64,000 nucleotides of DNA, taken from positions 744,001 through 808,000 of the forward strand of contig NZ_JAFCLP010000002.1 of assembly GCF_018129405.1 (NCBI RefSeq), in the 5' to 3' direction. The notes beneath the pieces were generated by a model. That model did no database searches. It worked only from the letters and a program-made list of their open reading frames with translations, and was not told the DNA's origin. Below, in pieces: positions 9,119-16,183 of this stretch. A program made the translations under genes and the position numbers. Source of the DNA: Bradyrhizobium iriomotense (GTDB lineage: Bacteria; Pseudomonadota; Alphaproteobacteria; Rhizobiales; Xanthobacteraceae). Position 1 is the first letter of the stretch; each line of letters starts with the position of its first letter.

Positions 9119-9128
9119 CAATTAATCG
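9119..9128 (-). promoter_or_regulatory. Regulon motif site a (CRAYTARTYG), before the first transporter
   Basis: CAATTAATCG, an exact match to the symmetric consensus, 78 bp upstream of the binding-protein start. Its left flank GAAG is shared with site b. Confidence 0.65.
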
Positions 9129-9276
9129 ACAAGGCTCGACGCTGTCCATTTTTTGCGCAAGCAGACCAGCTTCCGACCGTGACTGGGCAATAAAGTCATC
9201 AGGCTGCTCACACCTTGGGCGCAGCGTAGCCTCCGGCATCGGCGCTCTGCTGGCTTCGCGAAGCCCCGATCCCGAT

Positions 9277-10236
9277 TCAATCAGAACCGATCGGGCTTTC
9301 GATGCCGTTGCGCGCGCGGCGAAACCAGGCCCACGTCTGCCGCGTCACCGCGATGTAGCCCGGCCCCCGGTAGACGATCTGATCGGCGACGATCCGGTTC
9401 AGTTTCGGCAGCGCATGGAACGGAATCGAAGGATAGGCATGGTGTTCGACATGATAGGGCATGTTCCATGCAAACCAGCGCACGAACATGGCGGTATAGG
9501 TGGTGCGGGTATTCTGGAAGGCGCTGCGCGTGCGATCGCAACCGGTATGTTCGGCAAGGAGATATGGACGCAGAAACAATTGACCGACGATCACGGGGAC
9601 GACCCAGACCCACAACAAGATCATGGTGTGCAGCGCGACCGACGCCAGCAACAGCGCGACGCAGCCTGCCAGATGCAGGCGCGCTTCCATCACGACAATG
9701 TGGCGTTTGCTTTCCGGAATCCAGGGCGACGTGGCATTGCCAGTCAACGCATGGCGAAGCATCAGCCCCACCCGGAAGGCAACCTGCCGCAAGCCGCTGT
9801 AGACGATCAGCAGTTGGGCGTTCGAGGTCGGGATCGGGACCGACAGCAGTTCCGGATCCCTCTTTGGATCCTGCGTATAGCGATGATGATCCCAGTGGAA
9901 CAAGCAGTAATATTCGTAAGGCAAGCCGACCGCGAACGAGGAGAGATGACCGAAGGCGAGATTAAGCGCGCGGCTGCGAAACGCCGTCTTGTGGGCGGTC
10001 TCGTGTACCACCATGAACAGGAACGCGACAAAGTAACCTTGGACGACGACCAGCGGCAACGCCGACACGATTCCATATCGCGACGAGACCAGCCAGATCA
10101 GCGCGCCGACAACGACGATGACGCCGTAGTGGCTGGCCGCACGGACCAGACCTTGCCAATCGGACCGCACCGACAACTCGCGCAGCATGGCCGGAGTCAG
10201 CGGCTTCTCTCCGGTGGCAGTGATGGCATTGCTCAT
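9277..10236 (-). CDS. Membrane fatty-acid-desaturase-superfamily di-iron enzyme
   Basis: A 319-residue integral membrane protein of the FA_desaturase superfamily. All three histidine boxes are present: H78-ETA-H82, H114-WD-H117-H118 and H262-VE-H265-H266, plus a further conserved-looking His230 (LAEHTGC). Four hydrophobic segments fit the usual fold with the boxes facing the cytoplasm. The family includes lipid desaturases, carotenoid hydroxylases/ketolases and alkane hydroxylases, so the substrate is open. Such enzymes need a ferredoxin-type donor, and a ferredoxin and a ferredoxin reductase with the same promoter motif lie 1.4-4 kb away. The promoter carries site b at 10345-10354. Confidence 0.85.
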   Translation of the reverse strand: MSNAITATGEKPLTPAMLRELSVRSDWQGLVRAASHYGVIVVVGALIWLVSSRYGIVSALPLVVVQGYFVAFLFMVVHETAHKTAFRSRALNLAFGHLSSFAVGLPYEYYCLFHWDHHRYTQDPKRDPELLSVPIPTSNAQLLIVYSGLRQVAFRVGLMLRHALTGNATSPWIPESKRHIVVMEARLHLAGCVALLLASVALHTMILLWVWVVPVIVGQLFLRPYLLAEHTGCDRTRSAFQNTRTTYTAMFVRWFAWNMPYHVEHHAYPSIPFHALPKLNRIVADQIVYRGPGYIAVTRQTWAWFRRARNGIESPIGSD

Positions 10237-10633
10237 GATCGTAGTCGCCTCTTTCCGGGATCACACGCTTGACCGTGCTCGTTCGGACGCTGGAATTTGG
10301 TCAAGCACAGACCGATCCTAGGGAGCGACGCAGTAATGCTGAAGCAATTAATTTCGCGGACGTTGGCCGCCAGGCATCCCGACATTTGCGGCCCTCGCTT
10401 CGCCGCATCGGCCTGGCGACGGATCGTCGCCGCGCCGGTCGCAAGTGCCGTTCGGGGCAGTCAGGTCTAACTCCTATTCCGCGGGCTCTGCGTGCGGCAC
10501 ATCGACGTGCGCGGTGTAGGGTACGCTTACACAAGCCGTGATGAGAGTTTCCTGATCTCCCGGTGCGTGAATAGTTGAGAAGCTTGGAATCTCGCTCTTC
10601 GCACGGACTGGACTGTCGAACTCAGATCTTGAC
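10237..10633. other. Intergenic region between desaturase and HEAT-repeat gene
   Basis: About 400 bp. It holds the desaturase promoter region with site b. I see no convincing gene: the open frames here lack ribosome-binding sites and recognisable motifs. Confidence 0.6.
10345..10354 (-). promoter_or_regulatory. Regulon motif site b, before the desaturase
   Basis: CAATTAATTT, matching the consensus except for the last base, 109 bp upstream of the desaturase start. It shares the ten-base string GAAGCAATTA with site a. Confidence 0.55.
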
Positions 10634-11611
10634 CTACGATCCGGCTCGCGTCCTTTTCGCCGCGATCTGCTGGAGCGCCCAGCGCGCGTTCTTGCGCACG
10701 TCGGGATCGGGATCGGCGGCGACCACGGCGAGGTAGGCCTCGCCCTCGGGATCGGCGATCTCGCCGAGCGCGGCCGCCGCCTCCTTACGCAAATTGGCCT
10801 GGTCATGGTTGATGCAGTTGCCGATCGGGCGCACCGCGCGCTCGATCTTCATCCTACCGAGGCTGCGGATTGCCTTCAGCCGCACCTGCCAGAACGCGTC
10901 GGCAAGGCAGGCAATGAGTTGATCGGCGGCGAGAGAACCGTTGACGTTGAGGCCCAGCGTCTCCGCCGCCACCTCGCGTACCATCCAATCCGGGTCCTTC
11001 AGCGCGCGCGTGATCGACTCGGCGGCCGGCTTCATCTGCGAGAACGCCAGCGCGCTGACTGCGGCGCGGCGCACATGGGCATCAGGGTCGTTGATCAGCG
11101 CGGTCAGCGCCGGGATGGACTCCTCCAGCTTGAGGAAGCCGATCACGCCGATCGCCTGCACGCGCACGGCGGCATCCGCATCCTGGAGCGCTTCCAGCGC
11201 CGGCTTCAGCGTGTCCTTGCAGCGCAGCTCCTTCAGCGCGCGCAGTGCGCCCATGCGGACGAAGGCGTGGGCGTGCTTGACCAGCGGCAGGATGATTTCG
11301 GCGCAGGCCGGATCCTTGAACTCGGCCATGCTGTCGGCAGCCGCCGATGCCACGATCCTTTCAGGGTCGACCAGCAGCTTGACCAGCGCGCTCGCGGCCT
11401 CCGGCCCGTCGAACTCGCCGAGCGCCATCGCGACCTGCTGGCGCACGCCGGCATCGGGATCGGCGACCATGTTGGCGAGATGGCCGACCGCGGCCGGATC
11501 CCCCGAATGGCCGAGCGCGATAATGGCGACGCGGCGCTCGGCGGGATCGGCGGCCTGAAGCCGCTCGTCGGCGTCTTCGAGATCGTCGTAGGACTCGAAC
11601 GGGCTCGACAT
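10634..11611 (-). CDS. HEAT-repeat protein of the AprA/AprB-like operon
   Basis: A 325-residue soluble protein built almost wholly from about nine HEAT/PBS-lyase-type helical repeats of some 30 residues. Recurrent wording is ALGxxxDPxAVxxLxxMVxDPDAxVRxxVAxAL. The start at 11611 lies 2 bp after the ferredoxin stop, so it is coupled to it. HEAT repeats of this kind form scaffolds or bind prosthetic groups, as in phycobilin lyases (family knowledge). Here, as last gene after an AprA-like flavoprotein and a ferredoxin, an assembly or docking role is my inference. No catalytic motif is visible. Confidence 0.85.
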   Translation of the reverse strand: MSSPFESYDDLEDADERLQAADPAERRVAIIALGHSGDPAAVGHLANMVADPDAGVRQQVAMALGEFDGPEAASALVKLLVDPERIVASAAADSMAEFKDPACAEIILPLVKHAHAFVRMGALRALKELRCKDTLKPALEALQDADAAVRVQAIGVIGFLKLEESIPALTALINDPDAHVRRAAVSALAFSQMKPAAESITRALKDPDWMVREVAAETLGLNVNGSLAADQLIACLADAFWQVRLKAIRSLGRMKIERAVRPIGNCINHDQANLRKEAAAALGEIADPEGEAYLAVVAADPDPDVRKNARWALQQIAAKRTRAGS

Positions 11612-11613
11612 GA

Positions 11614-11847
11614 TCACCTCAACAGATAGGGAATGTTGACAGTGACGGCGCCGGTCGGGCAATCTGCCTCACAGGGCATGCAGTACCAGCACTCGTCATA
11701 GGCCATGTAGGCCTTGTTCGTCATGTCGCTGATGCGGAGCACGTCGAGCGGGCAGACGTCGACGCAGACGGTGCACCCCTTGTCGGCGATGCATTTGGCG
11801 TCGTCGACGACCACCGGAACCGATGTCTGATAGGACGCGAGAGGCAT
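11614..11847 (-). CDS. Two-cluster [4Fe-4S] ferredoxin, AprB-like
   Basis: A 77-residue ferredoxin with eight cysteines in two sets: C19, C25, C28, C32 and C53, C56, C59, C63, each set ending in Cys-Pro. The wording CWYCMPCEADCPTGAV and the five-residue spacing between C19 and C25 recall the beta subunit of adenylylsulfate reductase (AprB), but the long AprB C-terminal tail that wraps round AprA is missing. It lies 31 bp after the AprA-like gene and just before the HEAT gene, so it is probably that enzyme's electron partner. Confidence 0.88.
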   Translation of the reverse strand: MPLASYQTSVPVVVDDAKCIADKGCTVCVDVCPLDVLRISDMTNKAYMAYDECWYCMPCEADCPTGAVTVNIPYLLR

Positions 11848-11878
11848 TTGCTGTCTCCTGTTGCTGTGTTCTGGCGGA

Positions 11879-13621
11879 TCAGGCGGAGGCGCGGATGCGC
11901 TGCTTGTCGTAGAGGTCCTTCTCGTCGTCCGCGATCGGCACGACGTAAGGTTCGACCGCGCGCTTCTCGCTCGTCATCTTGCCTTCACGCTTGCTGAGCA
12001 GCGTGTGGCAAAACCAGTTCTCGTTGTCCTTCTCCGGAAAATCCGTGCGCCAGTGATAGAGGCCCCAGCGGCTCTCCTCGCGGTAGAGCGAGGCGTGCGC
12101 GGCCATGTCGGCGCAGTCCATGATCGACTGCACTTCGAGCGCGCGAAGCAGCTCGTGCGCGTTGCGCGCGATCATGCGCTCCTGCATGTCCTCCCGCGCC
12201 TCGGCAAGGCGGCGCATGCCGAGCTCGTATTTCCGGGTGACCTTCGGCGGCTGGAGATAGTCGTTGACGAGGCGCCGGGTCTTGTACTCGATCTGGTTCG
12301 GCGGGATGCCGTCCTCGCGCCTCGTCGGCGCCATCACGCGCTCGCGCTCGATGGCGACGTCGGCCGCATCGAATTCCGCAAAATCGTGGCTGTCGGCGAA
12401 CTCCATCGCGTCAATGCCGGCGACCGAGCCGTTGGTGAAGGCGCCGAGCATGTAGTTGTGCGGCACGCTTGCCATGTCGCCGGCGGCGTAGAGGCCCGGC
12501 ACGGTGGTGCGCGCATTGTCGTCCACGAAGACGCCAGAGGCGCTGTGGCCGGAGCAGAAGCCGATCTCGGAGATGTGCATCTCGATCGACTCGCTGCGAT
12601 AGTCGACGCCGCGCCCCTGCTGGAACAGGCCGCGCGTCGGACGCTCCACCTTGTGCAGCGTCGACTCGATCTCGGAGATGGTGTCTGGGTGCAGGTGCTT
12701 GAGCTGGAGGAACACCGGCCCCTTGCCGGACAGCAGCTCGTTGTAGAACTCCAGCATCATCTGGCCGGACCAGTAGTCGCATTCGATGAAGCGCGAACCC
12801 TCGTTGTTCGCCGTATACGCGCCGAAGGGACCTGCGACATAGGCGCAGGCCGGGCCATTATAGTCCTTGATCAGCGGGTTGATCTGGAAGCATTCGAGGT
12901 TCGCGAGTGCGGCACCGGCGTGATAGGCCATGGCGTAGCCGTCGCCGGAATTGGCGGCGTTCTCATAGGTGCCGAACATGTAGCCGGAGGTCGGCAGGCC
13001 AAGGCGGCCGGCGGCGCCCATGCAGAGGATCACGGCCTTGGCCTTGATCACCAGCATCTCGGCCGTGCGGGTGTTGACGGAAATCGCGCCGGCGATGCGG
13101 CCATCGCTCGACTTCAGGAGACGCGTCGCCATGTAGCGGTTGGAGATCAGGATGCGGGCACGGCGGAGCTGGCGATAGAGCGCCTTCTTCACGGTCTCGC
13201 CGTTCGGCATCGGCAGCACATAGGTGCCAATGTGGTGCACCTTCTTGACCGCGTAGTCGCCGTTCTCGTTCTTCAGGAAGCGGATGCCGAAGCTGTCGAG
13301 CTCCTCGATGATCTCAAAGCAGTTCTGCGCGTATTTATAGACCGCCTTCTGGTCGACGATGCCGTCATTGGCGATGGTGATTTCCTTGGTGTACTGCTCC
13401 GGCGTCGCATAGCCGGGGATGACGGCGTTGTTCAGCCCGTCCATGCCCATCGAGATCGCGCCGGAGCGCTTGACATTGGCCTTTTCGAGCAGGACGACAT
13501 TGGCCTTCGGGTTCTTCAGCTTCGCCTTCAGGGCCGCCATCGGGCCGGCCGTGCCGCCGCCGATCACCAGCACATCGCAGGAAACCTCCGAAAGTCCGTC
13601 GACGATCTGATCTAGTGCCAT
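11879..13621 (-). CDS. AprA-like / fumarate-reductase-family flavoprotein
   Basis: A 580-residue FAD enzyme of the succinate dehydrogenase/fumarate reductase/AprA superfamily. The N-terminal dinucleotide fold (VLVIGGGTAGPMAALKA, about residues 17-33), the flavin-contact stretch KRSGAISMGMDGLNNAV and the C-terminal FAD motif (GLYAAGDMASVPHNYM, then GAFTNGSVAG) are all present. The stretch KDYNGPACAY resembles the KDGYGPVGAW region of AprA, and pairing with a short AprB-like ferredoxin supports that branch. No sat, qmo or dsr genes are nearby, so classical sulfate or sulfite respiration is unlikely. The start at 13621 has a strong CAGGAG site. Regulon site c lies 71 bp upstream. The true substrate is unknown. 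Confidence 0.85.
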   Translation of the reverse strand: MALDQIVDGLSEVSCDVLVIGGGTAGPMAALKAKLKNPKANVVLLEKANVKRSGAISMGMDGLNNAVIPGYATPEQYTKEITIANDGIVDQKAVYKYAQNCFEIIEELDSFGIRFLKNENGDYAVKKVHHIGTYVLPMPNGETVKKALYRQLRRARILISNRYMATRLLKSSDGRIAGAISVNTRTAEMLVIKAKAVILCMGAAGRLGLPTSGYMFGTYENAANSGDGYAMAYHAGAALANLECFQINPLIKDYNGPACAYVAGPFGAYTANNEGSRFIECDYWSGQMMLEFYNELLSGKGPVFLQLKHLHPDTISEIESTLHKVERPTRGLFQQGRGVDYRSESIEMHISEIGFCSGHSASGVFVDDNARTTVPGLYAAGDMASVPHNYMLGAFTNGSVAGIDAMEFADSHDFAEFDAADVAIERERVMAPTRREDGIPPNQIEYKTRRLVNDYLQPPKVTRKYELGMRRLAEAREDMQERMIARNAHELLRALEVQSIMDCADMAAHASLYREESRWGLYHWRTDFPEKDNENWFCHTLLSKREGKMTSEKRAVEPYVVPIADDEKDLYDKQRIRASA

Positions 13622-13691
13622 CACTTGCTCCTGGTTCGCCGATCCCCGGCGCCTTTGCATCAGATTTGTTCAGAGGGCGTCCCGGCGATAG

Positions 13692-13701
13692 CAATTAGTT
13701 G
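13692..13701 (-). promoter_or_regulatory. Regulon motif site c, before the AprA-like operon
   Basis: CAATTAGTTG, an exact match to CRAYTARTYG, 71 bp upstream of the flavoprotein start. It shares the wider frame ATAGCAAYTARTTGYCG with site d read on the other strand. Confidence 0.65.
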
Positions 13702-13723
13702 TCGCCGCGATGCGATTTGCGCC

Positions 13724-14497
13724 TCAGCGCTCGACGAAGGCCTTCTCGATGACGAAATGGCCGGGCTGGCTGTGATTGCCCTCAATGAAGCCGCGCGACG
13801 AGAACATCGCGTGCAGTTCCTCTAACATCGCCGGGCTGCCGCAGAGCATGATGCGGTCGGTCTCGATATCGAGGCCGTCCTGCCCGATATCGTCGAACAG
13901 CTGGTTGGAGGCGATCAGGTCGGTGATGCGGCCGCGGTTGCGGAACGGCTCGCGGGTGACGGTCGGGTAGTAGACGAGCTTGTCGCGGATCAAGGGGCCG
14001 AAGAACTCGTGATTGCGCAGGCCTTCGACGACATGTTCGCCATAGGCGAGTTCCGAGACCTGGCGGCAGCCATGGGCGAGCACGATGGTCTCGTAATTCT
14101 CATAGACGTCGGGGTCCTTGATCAGGCTCGCAAAGGGTGCGAGTCCCGTGCCGGTCGAGAGCAACAGCAGGCGTTTTCCCGGAATGAGGTTGCCGGTGAT
14201 CAGCGTGCCCGTGGCCTTGCGGCCGACCAGGATGATGTCACCTTCCCGGATCTTCTGGAGGCGCGAGGTCAGCGGGCCGTCCTGCACCTTGATCGAGAAG
14301 AACTCGAGTGCCTCCTCGTGATTGGCGCTGGCCATGCTGTAGGCCCGCATCAACGGCTTGCCCTCGACCTCGAGCCCGATCATCGCGAACTGGCCGTTCT
14401 GAAAACGGAAGCCGGGATCGCGCGTCGCGGTGAAGCTGAACAGAGAGTCGGTCCAGTGGCGAACCGACAAAACCGTTTCCTTCTGAAATGCGCTCAT
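13724..14497 (-). CDS. fpr: Ferredoxin-NADP reductase
   Basis: A 257-residue reductase of the Fpr family, the usual length. The FAD-binding motif RAYSMAS (near residue 51), the NADP-binding GTGLAPFAS region, CGSPAMLEE and the C-terminal aromatic-poor end VIEKAFVER are typical of the bacterial subclass I type. It moves electrons between NADPH and ferredoxin or flavodoxin. The start at 14497 has an AAGGGGAG ribosome-binding site. Regulon site e lies 75 bp upstream, so it is probably the electron feed for the neighbouring ferredoxin system rather than only a housekeeping enzyme. Confidence 0.93.
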   Translation of the reverse strand: MSAFQKETVLSVRHWTDSLFSFTATRDPGFRFQNGQFAMIGLEVEGKPLMRAYSMASANHEEALEFFSIKVQDGPLTSRLQKIREGDIILVGRKATGTLITGNLIPGKRLLLLSTGTGLAPFASLIKDPDVYENYETIVLAHGCRQVSELAYGEHVVEGLRNHEFFGPLIRDKLVYYPTVTREPFRNRGRITDLIASNQLFDDIGQDGLDIETDRIMLCGSPAMLEELHAMFSSRGFIEGNHSQPGHFVIEKAFVER

Positions 14498-14571
14498 GAT
14501 CTCCCCTTGTCGATGACGCCCAAGGTTTCGGAGAGAGGAGAGTCCGGCAATTCGGAAGTGAAATTTCCGGT

Positions 14572-14581
14572 CGATTAGTTT
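14572..14581 (-). promoter_or_regulatory. Regulon motif site e, before fpr
   Basis: CGATTAGTTT, one mismatch (last base) to the consensus, 75 bp upstream of the fpr start. It lies in the divergent fpr/DUF971 spacer, which also holds site d. Confidence 0.55.
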
Positions 14582-14644
14582 CACATTTTGCGGGTGATGA
14601 CTGAAGAGAAGGCAGCGAAGGTCATCGCCACGCGTCCGCGTCGG

Positions 14645-14654
14645 CAATTAGTTG
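14645..14654 (+). promoter_or_regulatory. Regulon motif site d, before the DUF971 gene
   Basis: CAATTAGTTG, an exact match set in the perfectly inverted frame GCAA-N4-TTGC, 49 bp before the DUF971 start. Confidence 0.65.
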
Positions 14655-14702
14655 CTATTCGCGCGCGCCCGCGCCGACGTAGAGAGAAGTCGGAGGTTCG
14701 TC

Positions 14703-15008
14703 ATGACCATGACCGCATTGGTGGCACCGACCGTCGCCGACTACGAAGCCAGCGCCGATCTCGCCTCGCTCCTCGTCCGCACCACTCAGGACGGTGCGCT
14801 GAGCGTGCCGGCCGAAACACTCCGCCTCTCCTGCAAATGCGCCCACTGCACCCGCGCCCGTTTCGACGGCCGCTTCCCGGAAGCATTTCCGGGAATTGCG
14901 ATCACCGAGATCGGCGACCTCGGCTACGGGCTGAACATCGCGTTTTCGGACGGGCACAACAGGGGGATTTACCCGAAGACGTATCTGCTTAGTTTGGCGA
15001 GGCGCTGA
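14703..15008 (+). CDS. DUF971 (GBBH-like N-terminal domain) protein
   Basis: A 101-residue stand-alone DUF971 domain, the small domain found at the N-terminus of gamma-butyrobetaine hydroxylase and near Fe-S genes such as apbC/mrp. A CxCxxC-type metal site (LSCKCAHC), FPGIAITEIGDLGYGLNI and the GIYPKTYL end fit the family. The start at 14703 has GGAGG at good spacing. The family has been linked to Fe-S cluster handling (established association; mechanism not shown here). Placed in a promoter pair with fpr, it may help mature the cluster-bearing ferredoxin (inference). Confidence 0.85.
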   Translation: MTMTALVAPTVADYEASADLASLLVRTTQDGALSVPAETLRLSCKCAHCTRARFDGRFPEAFPGIAITEIGDLGYGLNIAFSDGHNRGIYPKTYLLSLARR

Positions 15009-15019
15009 TCCAGTATTCG

Positions 15020-15124
15020 ATGTCATGCCCCAGCTTGACCGGGGCATCCAGTACGCCGCGGCCTTTCCGTAACCCATTGCTGTCTCTGGAATCCTGGATC
15101 GTCCGGTCAAGCTGGGCGATGACA
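15020..15124. repeat. Imperfect inverted repeat element, family E
   Basis: Ends ATGTCATGCCCCAGCTTGAC and, inverted, GTCAAGCTGGGCGATGACA, about 60 bp apart. No coding capacity. Probably a REP/MITE-like sequence; it lies in the spacer before the second Crp/Fnr gene. Confidence 0.6.
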
Positions 15125-15227
15125 GCGGAGTAAATGGCGAGGCCGTGCCGTAAGCGAACCGCGAGCCCCCCATCTGGCACGGACATTGCTCCGCTTTAGA
15201 ACGATTCGAACGTTCCGGAGGCAGGTG

Positions 15228-16001
15228 ATGTTGCAGGCGGCCAATGCGGTTCGCGGGGCTGTTCCCCCGGCAGTCCGGCCTGCGGGCAGCTCCTCGCTGC
15301 TGCTCACCGAGAACCAGCAATGGATCGGCGGTCCACCACCGTTGATGGACAAGCTCTCGCCGCGCGAGCGGGAGTTGGTGCTGAAGCAGGGCCGGCGAAA
15401 GGTGCTCAACCGCGGCCAGACATTATTCAGCCAGGGCGGCAAGCATGACGGCATCTGGCTGATCGAGAGCGGCCGTATCCGCGTGTTCTACACATCGCCG
15501 CTCGGGCGCGAGATCACGCTTGCCTACTGGCATGTCGGCAATTTCGTCGGCGGCCCAGAAGTGTTCGAAGGTACCGTGCACCAATGGTCCGGCGTCGCAT
15601 CCAGCAATTGCAGCGTCGTGCACCTGCCCGGAAAGGAGCTGCGGTCCCTTGCCGCAGAGATCCCGAACCTCGCGATCGGTCTGATCGAAGGCCTCACCTT
15701 TAAGGGCAAATGCTATTCGGCGCTGGCCCAGATGCTCGGAACGCGCTCGATCACGCAGCGCCTTGCGCATCTATTGCTGCATCTCGTCGAGCTCTACGGC
15801 GTCGAGGACGCCGACGGCACCGTCATCGCCGCGGCCTTCACCCACGCCGACATTGCCCACATGGTCGGTGCTACCAGGCAATGGGTCACGATCAGCCTGA
15901 AGCGGATGCAGGGGAAGGGAATCGTCGTGACCAAGCGGTCGCAGATCGTGGTGTGCCGGACCGACGTACTGGAGGAGATGCGCGGCCAGGCCTCGGATTG
16001 A
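15228..16001 (+). CDS. Crp/Fnr family transcriptional regulator (paralogue 2)
   Basis: A 257-residue Crp/Fnr protein: a sensor beta roll (about residues 45-150, with GREITLAYWHVGNFVGGPEVF) and a C-terminal HTH (FTHADIAHMVGATRQWV). The start at 15228 is preceded by GGAGG; the frame reaches 15186 without support. It is clearly a duplicate of the regulator at 5615-6340, sharing AYW.GNFVGGP, KCYSALAQMLGTRSIT and TRQWVT wording, with a longer N-terminus. Each paralogue adjoins an ABC importer. No cysteine-rich cluster motif is seen, so the signal is probably a small ligand or redox state of another kind. Confidence 0.88.
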   Translation: MLQAANAVRGAVPPAVRPAGSSSLLLTENQQWIGGPPPLMDKLSPRERELVLKQGRRKVLNRGQTLFSQGGKHDGIWLIESGRIRVFYTSPLGREITLAYWHVGNFVGGPEVFEGTVHQWSGVASSNCSVVHLPGKELRSLAAEIPNLAIGLIEGLTFKGKCYSALAQMLGTRSITQRLAHLLLHLVELYGVEDADGTVIAAAFTHADIAHMVGATRQWVTISLKRMQGKGIVVTKRSQIVVCRTDVLEEMRGQASD

Positions 16002-16087
16002 AGGGGGGCCGCGACTATGGTCGGTGCACAGGCAAGCGGCTTTATAGTGCAGGACTGCCCAAGGAGTATGCAATCAGCTTTTCCCGG

Positions 16088-16097
16088 CAACTAATCG
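16088..16097 (+). promoter_or_regulatory. Regulon motif site f, before the second transporter
   Basis: CAACTAATCG, an exact match to CRAYTARTYG, 87 bp before the chosen start of the NosL-fused binding protein. Read on the other strand, it matches site e over the nine bases CGATTAGTT. Confidence 0.65.
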
Positions 16098-16183
16098 ACT
16101 GCGGCGGCCACTCCGGATTTGCCCTGCCGGTGCCCTCACCCAATCATGGCAACCACAGCACATCCAACAGAATGAGGATGAGA

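Noticed and set aside
11861-13615. A 584-codon open frame on the plus strand
   Set aside because: It is antisense to the AprA-like flavoprotein and of biased composition with no recognisable family.
11614-13621. A complete dissimilatory sulfate-reduction locus
   Set aside because: AprA- and AprB-like proteins are present, but no sat, qmo or dsr genes are in the window and the ferredoxin lacks the AprB tail.
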